Origin: an uncultured Candidatus Melainabacteria bacterium
GTDB taxonomy: Bacteria > Cyanobacteriota > Vampirovibrionia > Gastranaerophilales > Gastranaerophilaceae
DNA length: 64,000 nucleotides
Reading direction: 5' to 3'
Assembly (NCBI GenBank): GCA_934718275.1
Contig: CAKUZD010000003.1
Coordinates: forward strand, 186,001-250,000
The stretch's first letter is position 1; each line of letters opens with the position of its first letter. A program made the translations under genes and the position numbers. This document shows positions 17,608-25,550 of this stretch, piece by piece. A model generated the notes under the pieces. It saw only the letters and a list, made by a program, of their open reading frames with translations, was not told where the DNA came from and ran no database searches.

Positions 17608-19407
17608 TTAGTTATATATTTTTCTTGTTAAGTCCGCTTTTCGAATTCTAACATTTTCCGGAGTGATTTCAACTAATTCGTCATCTCCAATATATTCCAT
17701 GCATTCTTCCAAAGACATTTCTTTGTGTGCTTGTAATGTTACCATAACATCAGCTGTAGCACTTCTCATATTTGTCAATTTTTTAGTTTTGCAAATATTA
17801 ACAACAATGTCTTGAGGTTTGTTACATTCTCCGATTATCATTCCACGATAGACTTTTGTTTTTGGAGTTACGAAGAAAGTTCCTCTATCTTCATATTGAG
17901 CTAATGCATAAGGAATAGCTTCTCCTTGTTCATGAGCGATAATGGAACCGTTTCTTTGGCGAGGAATATCTCCGGCAAAAGGTCTGTAATCTAAGAATGT
18001 ATGATACATAATTCCTTCACCGCGAGTCATTCTGATAAATTCGCTTCTAAAACCGATTAAACCACGTGCCGGAATATGGAATACCATTGTGGTTCTTCCT
18101 TTGGCATTGTTCATTTCTTTCATTTCGGCTTTTCTTCCTGAAAGTCGGTCTATACAGCTACCGGCACATCCTTCCGGTACATCAACAATTAAGTTTTCAA
18201 ATGGTTCGCATCTTACGCTATCAATTGTTTTGTAAATAACTTCAGGTTTAGAAACTTGAAATTCATATCCTTCACGTCTCATTGTTTCAATTAAAATGCC
18301 TAAGTGAAGTTCGCCTCTGCCTGAAACTCTGAATACATCTGTAGAATCTGTATCCTCAACTCTCAAACTTACATTCTTTTCAAGTTCATCATAAAGCCTT
18401 TTTCTCAACTGACGAGATGTAACAAATTTACCTTCTGTTCCTGCAAATGGGCTGTCATTTACAGAAAAGTTCATCTGCAAAGTTGGTTCATCAACTTTAA
18501 TCAAAGGTAACGGTTGCGGGGCTGCTAATGAACAAATACTTTCTCCGATTTGAATATCTGAAAAACCTGCGATACCTACAATATCTCCGGCATAAGCTTC
18601 TTCAATTTCTGTTCTGCCTAAATCGTGAAAGCCGAAAAGTTTTGTAATTTTTCCTTTTTCTTGGCTTCCATCGGCGTGAACTACACAAACTTGTTCTTGA
18701 GATTTAACTTTCCCGTTTTCAATACGACCGATAACAATTCTTCCAACGTATTCGTTATAGTCAAGGGTTGTTGCACGGAATTGGAAAGGTTTGTCTGCAT
18801 CTCCTTTTGGAGGTTTGATGTTTTCTAAGATACAATCTAAAAGCGGAACCATATCTTTTCTTTCGTCATCCAAATCTTTGATTGCAAAACCATTTAAGCT
18901 GCTTGCAAAAATGAATGGGAAGTCGATTAAATCTTCTCTGTCTGTCAATTCTGTGAACAAATCAAATACTTTGTCTAATGCTGTTAGTGGTTCTGCAGCC
19001 GGTTTATCAATTTTGTTTATTACAACAATAATTCTTAAACCTAATTCCAATGCTTTTGAAAGTACAAATCTTGTTTGTGGCATAGGGCCTTCCGCAGCGT
19101 CAACGATTAATAATGCTCCGTCTACCATTCCTAAAACACGTTCAACTTCTCCGCCAAAGTCTGCGTGCCCCGGAGTGTCTACTACGTTAATTTTTGTGTT
19201 TTTATAATTGATTGAAATGTTTTTAGAAAGAATTGTAATTCCACGTTCTCTTTCAAGATCGTTACTGTCAAGAACTCGTTCTTGTACTTGTTGATTTGTT
19301 CTAAATGCTCCGGCTTGTTTTAACAAGCAGTCAACCAAAGTTGTTTTACCGTGGTCAACGTGAGCAATAATAGCGATGTTTCTGATATTTTCATTATGTG
19401 TTGTCAT
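17608..19407 (-). CDS. typA: Ribosome-associated GTPase TypA/BipA
   Basis: TypA is an EF-G-like GTPase that helps large-subunit assembly and translation under stress. The 599-residue protein shows G1 AHVDHGKTTL (15-24), G3 DTPGHADFGGEVERVLG, G4 NKIDKP, the EF-Tu domain 2, the EF-G-like domain (VSKPEVIYKTIDSVRCEPFE), and the TypA-specific C-terminal domain (RGLIGFRSEFIRMTRGEGIM). Length is typical. The ATG follows an AGGG site. A good promoter lies about 50-80 bases upstream, with a TGTAAA-A-TTTACA dyad covering the predicted transcription start, so repression by an unknown factor is likely. Confidence 0.97.
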   Translation of the reverse strand: MTTHNENIRNIAIIAHVDHGKTTLVDCLLKQAGAFRTNQQVQERVLDSNDLERERGITILSKNISINYKNTKINVVDTPGHADFGGEVERVLGMVDGALLIVDAAEGPMPQTRFVLSKALELGLRIIVVINKIDKPAAEPLTALDKVFDLFTELTDREDLIDFPFIFASSLNGFAIKDLDDERKDMVPLLDCILENIKPPKGDADKPFQFRATTLDYNEYVGRIVIGRIENGKVKSQEQVCVVHADGSQEKGKITKLFGFHDLGRTEIEEAYAGDIVGIAGFSDIQIGESICSLAAPQPLPLIKVDEPTLQMNFSVNDSPFAGTEGKFVTSRQLRKRLYDELEKNVSLRVEDTDSTDVFRVSGRGELHLGILIETMRREGYEFQVSKPEVIYKTIDSVRCEPFENLIVDVPEGCAGSCIDRLSGRKAEMKEMNNAKGRTTMVFHIPARGLIGFRSEFIRMTRGEGIMYHTFLDYRPFAGDIPRQRNGSIIAHEQGEAIPYALAQYEDRGTFFVTPKTKVYRGMIIGECNKPQDIVVNICKTKKLTNMRSATADVMVTLQAHKEMSLEECMEYIGDDELVEITPENVRIRKADLTRKIYN

Positions 19408-19438
19408 ATTTCCCTACTATCTATATTTGAGTAACATT

Positions 19439-19455
19439 AGTGTAAAATTTACACT
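19439..19455. promoter_or_regulatory. Operator-like dyad at the typA transcription start
   Basis: AGTGTAAA-A-TTTACACT is a perfect 8+8 inverted repeat with one central base, just downstream of the typA -10 box. Near-identical dyads lie at 49436 and 61828. Confidence 0.5.
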
Positions 19456-19458
19456 AGT

Positions 19459-19487
19459 ATTTTATATTACTGATAACAATTTTTCAA
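19459..19487 (-). promoter_or_regulatory. typA promoter
   Basis: On the minus strand, TTGAAA (19482-19487), 17 bp, TAAAAT (19459-19464). Confidence 0.65.
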
Positions 19488-19526
19488 GTTAAGATTTTGT
19501 AAAAATATTTAGCAGAAAAAAGTGTT

Positions 19527-20921
19527 TTACTGTTCAACTTTTCTGTAGGCAACAAATGCGAAAGTTAAGCAAGTCAATCCAAATAGTATTCCAAAGCACA
19601 TTGTAGTTCTATAGGAGTATAAAAATGCTGTTTCGTATATTTCTCCGTGTTCTATAAATAAGTGTCTAAAGGTTTCAAATAGCGTAATAGTCACGGCAAC
19701 TCCCAAGATGTTACCAAGGTTTCTGGCTAATGCAAGAATTCCTGAAGCTAATCCCAGTTCTCCGTGAGAAACACTTGTCATAATTGCGTTGTTTGATGGT
19801 GATTGAAACAAGCCATTACCTATTCCCATAATTCCGGAAGCTAATATAATTTGCCACATTGTTGCGTTTTTGTCGTAAATTGTGAACATAAATAATGCAA
19901 TACAATATGTCGCAGGACCTAGGCGAGTTAATATTTTACTCCCGTATTTGCCTGATAATCTGCCGGCAATTGGAGCTGTTATTGCTAAAGTGAGTGAATA
20001 AGGTAAAATTAATAAGCCGGTTACAAGTGCATTGTATTTTAATATTTCTTGTAAAAAGAATGGTAGTAAGATGCTATTTGTATACATAGCCATATATGAT
20101 GTCATTACAGCTAGGTTTCCGAATGTAAACGGTTTTATTTTAAACATAGAGAAATTTATCAACGGGTAATTAATTTTGTGGTCACGCATATAAAAAAGAG
20201 AGCCAAACACTAGTGTAATTATTCCAAGAATAATTATTCTTATAGAATTCCATCCCCAACTATGCCCTTCTGAAATTGCTAATAATAAAGCAAATAAACT
20301 TACTGTAAAATAGAAAAAACCTCTGTAGTCAAATTTAAAGCTGCTAATATTAGTCTTAATGCTTCTGGGAAGCATTCTATAAGAATAAATAACTCCTAAA
20401 ATTGCAACAATTACGCATGGAAAAAAAACAGAATGCCAACCGAAGTAATTGATTAAAATACCTCCAAGCGCAGGACCGCTCATCCCACCAATTGCAACTA
20501 TGCAACCATTTAATCCAAGAGCTTTTCCTCTACGTTCTTTTTTAAAAATAGATGCTATAATTGCTTGACCGTTTGAGAGTAAAATAGAAGCCCCAATTGC
20601 CTCTAAACATCTATAACCGATTAAAAGCGGGAATGTTGAAGCAGTGGTGTTTAAAAAAGCTCCAATTCCAAATAATAAAAATCCTGCCGTGTATAATTTG
20701 TTTTTAGGAAAGATGTCGCCAAGTTTTCCAAAAAATGGAAGAAATACAGTTAAAATGAGCATGTAAGCAATCATTACCCATTGAATTTGCCCCATTGTAA
20801 CATGTAAGTCCCTAGACATTGGGTAAAGTGCCAAATTTACGGTTGTAGAATCAAGCATGGCAATAAAATTGCCAACTGCTGTAATAACAAACATTGTCCA
20901 TTTTAACTTTTTATGGCTCAT
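19527..20921 (-). CDS. MFS exporter, DHA2 (EmrB/QacA) family
   Basis: The 464-residue protein has about 14 predicted transmembrane helices, with the motif LDSTTVNLALYPMSRDL after helix 1, FGKLGDIFPKNKLYTAGF (motif A) in loop 2-3, and GIGNGLFQSPSNNAIMTSV later, typical of drug:H+ antiporters of the 14-helix family. The substrate is unknown. I chose the ATG at 20919-20921: the frame extends upstream to a TTG, but that TTG is part of the -35 hexamer TTGCAC, which with TAAAAT places transcription start at or beside the ATG. No ribosome site is present. It is a single gene, divergent from the 21058 gene. Confidence 0.9.
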   Translation of the reverse strand: MSHKKLKWTMFVITAVGNFIAMLDSTTVNLALYPMSRDLHVTMGQIQWVMIAYMLILTVFLPFFGKLGDIFPKNKLYTAGFLLFGIGAFLNTTASTFPLLIGYRCLEAIGASILLSNGQAIIASIFKKERRGKALGLNGCIVAIGGMSGPALGGILINYFGWHSVFFPCVIVAILGVIYSYRMLPRSIKTNISSFKFDYRGFFYFTVSLFALLLAISEGHSWGWNSIRIIILGIITLVFGSLFYMRDHKINYPLINFSMFKIKPFTFGNLAVMTSYMAMYTNSILLPFFLQEILKYNALVTGLLILPYSLTLAITAPIAGRLSGKYGSKILTRLGPATYCIALFMFTIYDKNATMWQIILASGIMGIGNGLFQSPSNNAIMTSVSHGELGLASGILALARNLGNILGVAVTITLFETFRHLFIEHGEIYETAFLYSYRTTMCFGILFGLTCLTFAFVAYRKVEQ

Positions 20922-20928
20922 ATTATTT

Positions 20929-20957
20929 ATTTTAGCAGAATAAGTTTTTATGTGCAA
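20929..20957 (-). promoter_or_regulatory. MFS gene promoter, leaderless type
   Basis: On the minus strand, TTGCAC (20952-20957), 17 bp, TAAAAT (20929-20934), then seven bases to the ATG. Confidence 0.65.
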
Positions 20958-21057
20958 TTGATAAAAATTAATATTTCTTAATAAATTCTTTTATTAGCGC
21001 AATTTAATTTGTTTATCAGTTTTAACTATTCTGTGTACAAGTGTGAAAGGTATTTAT

Positions 21058-21546
21058 ATGAACTCAATTAACAACAATCAAAATTCAAGTTTAGCATTTC
21101 AAGCAAAATTTCAAAAGTTGCCGGGAAAAATTAAAGCTCAAAAAATGTTAGAAGACTTTTCTGTTCCTAACCCATGGGCAAAAGGTGAAGTTTTAAATGG
21201 CAAAAAAGGTGATTCATTGGTTACAAACTTGTTAAATGGAGAACAGTATCCAATTCAACCAGAAGTATTAGCTCAAAAATATGAACATGTTTCAGGAGAT
21301 GTTTTCCAAACAAGAATGGATAAACCTGTTTATATTGAAGCAGATTTGCCTAAAGCGGCTGAGATTTCATCAAGGGAAGGTGTAGAAAAGACATCTCATA
21401 ATGGTATGCCTGCAATGGAAGCTATTGATGGCGCAGGAAAACCTTACGCTATCCCAGGAGATTACTTCTTGAAAGCTTATGCTGCTGTTGATGAAGCTGG
21501 TCAAAAGATTATGGAAAGTTTGAAAAATTTAATGCCAAAATCGTAG
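21058..21546 (+). CDS. Lineage-type small protein with N-terminal FQA motif
   Basis: I do not recognise this 162-residue protein. It starts MNSINNNQNSSLAFQAKF, a polar, Asn-rich N-terminus leading into a short F-x-A motif like those near the starts of other proteins in this window. The rest is soluble, mixed alpha/beta, Lys-rich (GKIKAQKMLEDF, EKTSHNGMPAMEAIDGAGK). There is no membrane segment or cysteine. The start is the ATG at 21058, because AAAGG at 21046-21050 is well placed for it; the GTG 15 bases upstream is poorly placed. It is a single gene converging on glmU. Confidence 0.75.
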   Translation: MNSINNNQNSSLAFQAKFQKLPGKIKAQKMLEDFSVPNPWAKGEVLNGKKGDSLVTNLLNGEQYPIQPEVLAQKYEHVSGDVFQTRMDKPVYIEADLPKAAEISSREGVEKTSHNGMPAMEAIDGAGKPYAIPGDYFLKAYAAVDEAGQKIMESLKNLMPKS

Positions 21547-21577
21547 TTATAATTGTAATTAATCAATAATATGAAGA

Positions 21578-21604
21578 AAAGCTCCAAAATTTGCTTGGAG
21601 CTTT
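21578..21604. terminator. Bidirectional terminator between the 21058 gene and glmU
   Basis: Stem AAAGCTCCAA (21578-21587) with TTGGAGCTTT (21595-21604), with short A and T runs on either side. Confidence 0.7.
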
Positions 21605-21608
21605 CTGT

Positions 21609-22889
21609 TTATTGCCTTTTTGAAACCCATCCTTCAATAATTCTCAATGGAGCTCTTGTTAATCCTAAAGCCCATTCTCCAATATTTTTAGTGATAACAC
21701 TACCGGCTCCGATGTTTGTGCCTTCCCCAATTTCAACAGGAGCAACCAGCACTGTATTTGAACCTATTTTTACATTGTCTTTTAAAATTGTCTTACTTTT
21801 CTTTTTGCTTATCGGGTCGTAGTTTGCAGTAATTGTACCTGCTCCAATATTAATGTGTGAGCCAAGTTCAGAATCTCCGATGTAACTCAAATGTCCGGCA
21901 TTTGTATTATGGCCTATTTTAGCTTTTTTTATTTCTACAAAATTTCCTATTTTACAATTATCTTCAATTTCTACATCTCCTCTGAGGTGTGCGCAAGGTC
22001 CAATTTTACAATTTTTTCCGATTTTATTTTTGCCTTCAATGTAAGTTGAAGGGTATATTATTGTGTCAGCTCCAATTTCAGTATCTTCAGAAATCCAAGT
22101 AGAAGAAGGGTCAACTATAGTTACTCCCTCTGTCATCAATGTTTCAAGTTTTCTTTCATTCATTATTTTTGTTGCAAATGCAAGGTCTTGTCGAGAGTTA
22201 ATTCCGTACATTTCTTCCGAATTCTCCATAATATAAGCATTTACTTTCAAGTTTTGTTTTTTAGACCAAGAGACTATATCTGTTAAATAATATTCTCCTT
22301 GAGCATTATTACTTGTAAGTTGACCAAAAGCATCTTTTATTTTTGCCCAATTTAAACAGTAAACTCCTACATTGATTTCTTTTACCATTTTTTGTTCAGG
22401 TGTTGCATCTTTTGCTTCTACAATGCATTTAAGAGAATTGTCGTTCTCTCGGATAATTCTACCATAGCTCGCAGGTTCTTCTAAAACTGCGCTCATAACG
22501 GTCAGGTCAGAGTTGTTTGAATTGTGGTATTCAATAAATTTATTGATAGTATTTTCTGTAATTAACGGAATGTCTCCGTTAAGAATAATTACTTGTCCAT
22601 CAAAGTTTTCTAATATCGGACAAGCCATTGATACAGCATGACCTGTTCCCAATTGTGGAGATTGGAGTGCTGTTTGGGCTGATTTATAATTATTTTCAAT
22701 AAAATTTGTAACTTCTTCAGCGTGGTGCCCAACAATTACTATTGATTGATTTACAATGTTTTTTACACTGTCTAATACGTAACCAAGTACAGTTTTTCCA
22801 AAAATTTCATGTAAAACTTTTATAGTATTTGACTTCATTCTAGTACCTTTGCCTGCAGCAAGGATTACGGCTTTAATATCTTTTTCCAT
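21609..22889 (-). CDS. glmU: Bifunctional GlmU: GlcN-1-P acetyltransferase and GlcNAc-1-P uridylyltransferase
   Basis: GlmU makes UDP-N-acetylglucosamine for peptidoglycan and other envelope glycans. The N-terminal uridylyltransferase domain begins VILAAGKGTRMKS and continues with QLGTGHAVSMA and ILNGDIPLIT; the C-terminal left-handed beta-helix acetyltransferase carries hexapeptide repeats (IGKNCKIGPCAHLRGD, IGNFVEIKKAKIG, GHLSYIGDSELG, NIGAGTITANYD). At 426 residues it is a little shorter than the usual 450-460, lacking some of the C-terminal tail. The second of two close ATGs (22889) fits the AAGGAGA site better. It is the last gene of a TPR-HAD-glmU cluster. Confidence 0.95.
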   Translation of the reverse strand: MEKDIKAVILAAGKGTRMKSNTIKVLHEIFGKTVLGYVLDSVKNIVNQSIVIVGHHAEEVTNFIENNYKSAQTALQSPQLGTGHAVSMACPILENFDGQVIILNGDIPLITENTINKFIEYHNSNNSDLTVMSAVLEEPASYGRIIRENDNSLKCIVEAKDATPEQKMVKEINVGVYCLNWAKIKDAFGQLTSNNAQGEYYLTDIVSWSKKQNLKVNAYIMENSEEMYGINSRQDLAFATKIMNERKLETLMTEGVTIVDPSSTWISEDTEIGADTIIYPSTYIEGKNKIGKNCKIGPCAHLRGDVEIEDNCKIGNFVEIKKAKIGHNTNAGHLSYIGDSELGSHINIGAGTITANYDPISKKKSKTILKDNVKIGSNTVLVAPVEIGEGTNIGAGSVITKNIGEWALGLTRAPLRIIEGWVSKRQ

Positions 22890-22943
22890 ATTCATCTCTC
22901 CTTAATTCTGATTTTATTTTACTATAAAAGTTATAGGATAAAA

Positions 22944-23630
22944 TTATTTTATACAAAGTTGTTCAAAAATGTTTCTGTCAATTTCATTGAAGTTTTTAAT
23001 AATTTGGGAAACGGCAGGAATATTTTTGTATAAATCTATACTTTCCATTGAGGCAATTGCAATAATTTTCCCGATATTTGCAGCTCTGGCAGATTCAATG
23101 CCAGAAATTGCATCTTCGGCAACTATGCACTTTTGTGGCTCAAGGTTAAGTTTTTGAGCGGCTTTTATATATATATCCGGAGCAGGTTTACCCGGGATAG
23201 TTCCATCTGAGTATACAATTTTATCTAGGTCAAACCATTTTTCTAACTTGAATTCATCTATGTAGAAATCAACATTGTCTTTTTCTGACATTGTTGCAAT
23301 AGTGTGTGGAATATTATTCTCTGTAAGAAAATCAAGAAATTCAACTGCACCGGGGGCAAGAACAGTGTTTTTAGCATCTTTTCTGCACATATCCCTATAA
23401 ACAGCTTCTTTTTCTTTTGCGAAATTTTCAACCATTTCTTTGGAAGGTTGTTTGCCTATAAGATATTTTATAATATCTTCATTGGTTCTTCCGAACATAT
23501 ATTCTCGCATCTCATCGTCTGTAAAGGCGTGAGCTCTTAATCGTTTTGAAAATTCTCTCCAAGCTTCTTGGTGTTTTTCAGAATCCCAAAATAGGGTTCC
23601 GTTAAAATCAAAAATTATACCTTTATACAT
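22944..23630 (-). CDS. HAD-superfamily phosphatase/phosphoglucomutase-like protein
   Basis: The 228-residue protein has the HAD subfamily I layout: motif I IIFDFNGTLFWDSE (residues 5-18), helical cap, motif II near TIATMSEK, Lys motif in GKPAPDIYIKAA and motif IV CIVAEDAISGIESARAA. Overall it resembles beta-phosphoglucomutase and related phosphatases. In motif I the usual DxD is D-F-N, so the second acid/base aspartate is replaced by Asn; the nucleophile Asp is kept. The substrate is unknown. The ATG follows GAGG; the gene lies 14 bases after the TPR gene and 54 before glmU, so all three are probably co-transcribed. Confidence 0.85.
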   Translation of the reverse strand: MYKGIIFDFNGTLFWDSEKHQEAWREFSKRLRAHAFTDDEMREYMFGRTNEDIIKYLIGKQPSKEMVENFAKEKEAVYRDMCRKDAKNTVLAPGAVEFLDFLTENNIPHTIATMSEKDNVDFYIDEFKLEKWFDLDKIVYSDGTIPGKPAPDIYIKAAQKLNLEPQKCIVAEDAISGIESARAANIGKIIAIASMESIDLYKNIPAVSQIIKNFNEIDRNIFEQLCIK

Positions 23631-23644
23631 TTTTGCCTCACTGA

Positions 23645-24265
23645 TTAATCTGTTAATTTATTATAATATTCCATATATGTTTTAGCTTGTTTTGCTTTAT
23701 TTAATTTTTTATATACATAAGCCAAATTGTAATGGAAATCTGCTACATTATTTTTGTAATCTGTAGCTGTTAATAATTCATATTTTGCTTTGTTGTATTT
23801 GCCTAATTTAATGTATGCACAACCTAAATTGTAGTGTGCGTAGGCGTATTCCGGTTTTATTTTGATAACTTTTTTATATTCTTCTATAGCCATATTGGGA
23901 CGTCCGTCATTAAGGTAAATGTTTCCCAAATTGTAATGGGCTTTGTAGAAATTGTTATCAACCTCAATAGCTTTGTTATACATAAACACAGCTTCATCGA
24001 GTTTCCCTTGGTCTTGAAGAATATTTCCAAGTAGCAACCAATTTTGAGCGGTTCTTTCTTCTTCAGGTATTGTTAAAAATAGATTAAACGCACTTTTTAT
24101 GTCGTTTTCTGCATAAAAAACATTTGCCTGATTAGAAATGTTTAAGTATTTTTCGGATTGCACAACCGTGTTTGTATTTTTTGTATCCTTTTTGAAAGGA
24201 GTTATTGCATTACATGTTGTTGTAAAAAACAATAAAGCTGCAATTGTTAACAAAAATCTTCTCAT
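23645..24265 (-). CDS. Exported TPR protein
   Basis: The 206-residue protein begins MRRFLLTIAALLFFTTTCNA, a Sec signal peptide, followed by about four TPR units (NWLLLGNILQDQGKLDEAVF, KAHYNLGNIYLNDGRPNMAI, YAYAHYNLGCAYIKLGKYNKA, DFHYNLAYVYKKLNKAKQA). It should work outside the cytoplasmic membrane as a binding scaffold. I chose the ATG at 24265 because the signal peptide starts there and TATAAT lies exactly six bases upstream on the minus strand; a longer frame of 12 more codons would run through the promoter. It heads the TPR-HAD-glmU cluster. Confidence 0.85.
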   Translation of the reverse strand: MRRFLLTIAALLFFTTTCNAITPFKKDTKNTNTVVQSEKYLNISNQANVFYAENDIKSAFNLFLTIPEEERTAQNWLLLGNILQDQGKLDEAVFMYNKAIEVDNNFYKAHYNLGNIYLNDGRPNMAIEEYKKVIKIKPEYAYAHYNLGCAYIKLGKYNKAKYELLTATDYKNNVADFHYNLAYVYKKLNKAKQAKTYMEYYNKLTD

Positions 24266-24271
24266 AAAAGG

Positions 24272-24300
24272 ATTATAAAATAAATTAAAAAAAATATCCA
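24272..24300 (-). promoter_or_regulatory. Promoter of the TPR-HAD-glmU cluster, leaderless type
   Basis: On the minus strand, TGGATA (24295-24300), 17 bp, TATAAT (24272-24277), six bases, ATG. Confidence 0.55.
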
Positions 24301-24307
24301 CAAAAAT

Positions 24308-24335
24308 TTGACGAATTTTTTAAATGTTACATAAT
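24308..24335 (+). promoter_or_regulatory. Promoter of a candidate small RNA
   Basis: TTGACG (24308-24313), 16 bp, CATAAT (24330-24335) on the plus strand, divergent from the TPR-HAD-glmU promoter. Confidence 0.5.
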
Positions 24336-24341
24336 GTCATT

Positions 24342-24401
24342 GATGTCTCTTTTACTGATTTAATACCTGCATCTTAACTCCTTGGTGCAGGTGTTTTTTT
24401 T
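24342..24401 (+). ncRNA. Candidate small RNA of about 60 nt
   Basis: A plus-strand promoter is followed by an intrinsic terminator (ACCTGCA at 24365-24371 pairing with TGCAGGT at 24386-24392, then eight T) although both flanking genes are on the minus strand. The transcript would be about 60 nt. It contains one tiny frame, ATG at 24343 to TAA at 24361-24363 (six codons, MSLLLI), which may be chance. No known RNA family is recognised. Confidence 0.4.
24365..24401 (+). terminator. Terminator of the candidate small RNA
   Basis: Seven-bp perfect stem with a 14-nt loop and a run of eight T (24394-24401). Confidence 0.75.
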
Positions 24402-24430
24402 ACTAAGAGAGTAATTCTTGCCAAAATAAA

Positions 24431-24455
24431 AGAGGTTGATTAAATGTCAACCTCT
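24431..24455 (-). terminator. Terminator of the 24532 gene
   Basis: AGAGGTTGA (24431-24439) pairs with TCAACCTCT (24447-24455). On the minus strand it is followed by TTTTATTTT. Confidence 0.7.
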
Positions 24456-24531
24456 ACACACACACTTTAAACTATAATTAAATTTAAATTGAATAGGATT
24501 AAAAAATTAAGGAATTAGGTTTATATTTTTT

Positions 24532-25386
24532 TTAAGATTTGGATGTTCCGAAGGCTGCTGCTAAACCAACTGCGCCACCTATCAATGCAGCTACGAACGG
24601 TTTGTTCTTTAAGCCTTTCCATAAACATTTAAGAGCAAAGTTTGCAGAAATAGCAGCTGCTCCACCGAATACTGCTCCACCAACAACATTACCTGCAAAT
24701 TTCTTGGCTTTTTCTGTTCTGCCAACCGGTTGCCCTGTTAATTCGGAGACGTTTTCTTCTGCAGTTTTCTTATCAGCCAAACCTAATGTTAATGTTTGTA
24801 AGAAACCTTGAGTAAATGAACCTCTGCCGTATTGTCTTATGTCATCGGTTACGGAAACTCCTATTATGTCTTTGTATAATGTTGCGGCTCTGTTTGATAT
24901 TTCTTCATCAGTACCGCCACCGTACATTGATTTTACGCTATTTTTGAAATTAGCATAAGCTTCTTGTATTTGTTGTTGTTCGTTTCTCATTATTTTTTCG
25001 TGAAGAATTGCTGCTTGTTTTTGAATTCCTTCTTGAGGAGCATTCAACCGAAGGTCAGCATTTCTCCATTTTTGTTGTTGATGAACTTGGTTGTCTATCA
25101 TAAAATCTTGATATTTTTCATAGTTTTTATAATAGTCTTGATAATTACCATTAGTGCCACCCATCATAGGGTATCCTCCGGTCATAGGGTAACCACCCGA
25201 CATTCCTCCGGCGAATATGCTTCCGTTCATTGTCATCATTGGATTAAACGGCCCCATTATAGGATTGCTTAAGGAACCCATTGGTGCATACAAATCCAAA
25301 TCAGTCAAATCATTTAATGCTATTTGGTTATTGTATAAGTTCGGATAAAGTCCGTACATATTCGCAGCCATATTAAAGTCTGCCAT
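24532..25386 (-). CDS. Gly/Met-rich protein with C-terminal hydrophobic helices
   Basis: I do not recognise this 284-residue protein. The N-terminal 80 residues are Asn/Tyr/Gly/Met/Pro-rich and low in complexity, with the near-repeat GGYPMTGGYPMMGG around residues 64-77. Residues 85-150 are Gln/Lys-rich and helical. Residues 155-215 look globular. The C-terminus has two Gly/Ala-rich hydrophobic stretches (AGNVVGGAVFGGAAAISANF and FVAALIGGAVGLAAAFG) that look like membrane helices. There is no N-terminal signal. The ATG has a good GGAGG site and the gene has its own terminator. The layout resembles the coiled-coil protein at 46223 (glycine-zipper helices plus soluble region). Confidence 0.75.
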   Translation of the reverse strand: MADFNMAANMYGLYPNLYNNQIALNDLTDLDLYAPMGSLSNPIMGPFNPMMTMNGSIFAGGMSGGYPMTGGYPMMGGTNGNYQDYYKNYEKYQDFMIDNQVHQQQKWRNADLRLNAPQEGIQKQAAILHEKIMRNEQQQIQEAYANFKNSVKSMYGGGTDEEISNRAATLYKDIIGVSVTDDIRQYGRGSFTQGFLQTLTLGLADKKTAEENVSELTGQPVGRTEKAKKFAGNVVGGAVFGGAAAISANFALKCLWKGLKNKPFVAALIGGAVGLAAAFGTSKS

Positions 25387-25472
25387 AACCTAACCTCCAA
25401 ATTGAATTTTCTAACCTACCTTAATTATATAAACGTATTAGTGTTTTTGAAATTGCTTTTTTTTATGATAAA

Positions 25473-25490
25473 TGTTACAAATTCGTAACA
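25473..25490. promoter_or_regulatory. Inverted repeat upstream of the TPR gene at 25551
   Basis: TGTTAC (25473-25478), six bases, GTAACA (25485-25490), just upstream of the -35 box. It may be an operator; no factor is assigned. Confidence 0.35.
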
Positions 25491-25498
25491 ATAATGTA

Positions 25499-25527
25499 TT
25501 GCATATTGTTTTATATGTGTGTAAAAT
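25499..25527 (+). promoter_or_regulatory. Promoter of the TPR gene at 25551
   Basis: TTGCAT (25499-25504), 17 bp, TAAAAT (25522-25527). Confidence 0.6.
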
Positions 25528-25550
25528 GCTTATATATTGAGGTATTATAG

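Noticed and set aside
20922..20957. Extension of the MFS exporter to a TTG start at 20957
   Set aside because: The TTG is part of the -35 hexamer and the extra twelve codons cover the promoter; the ATG at 20921 fits better.
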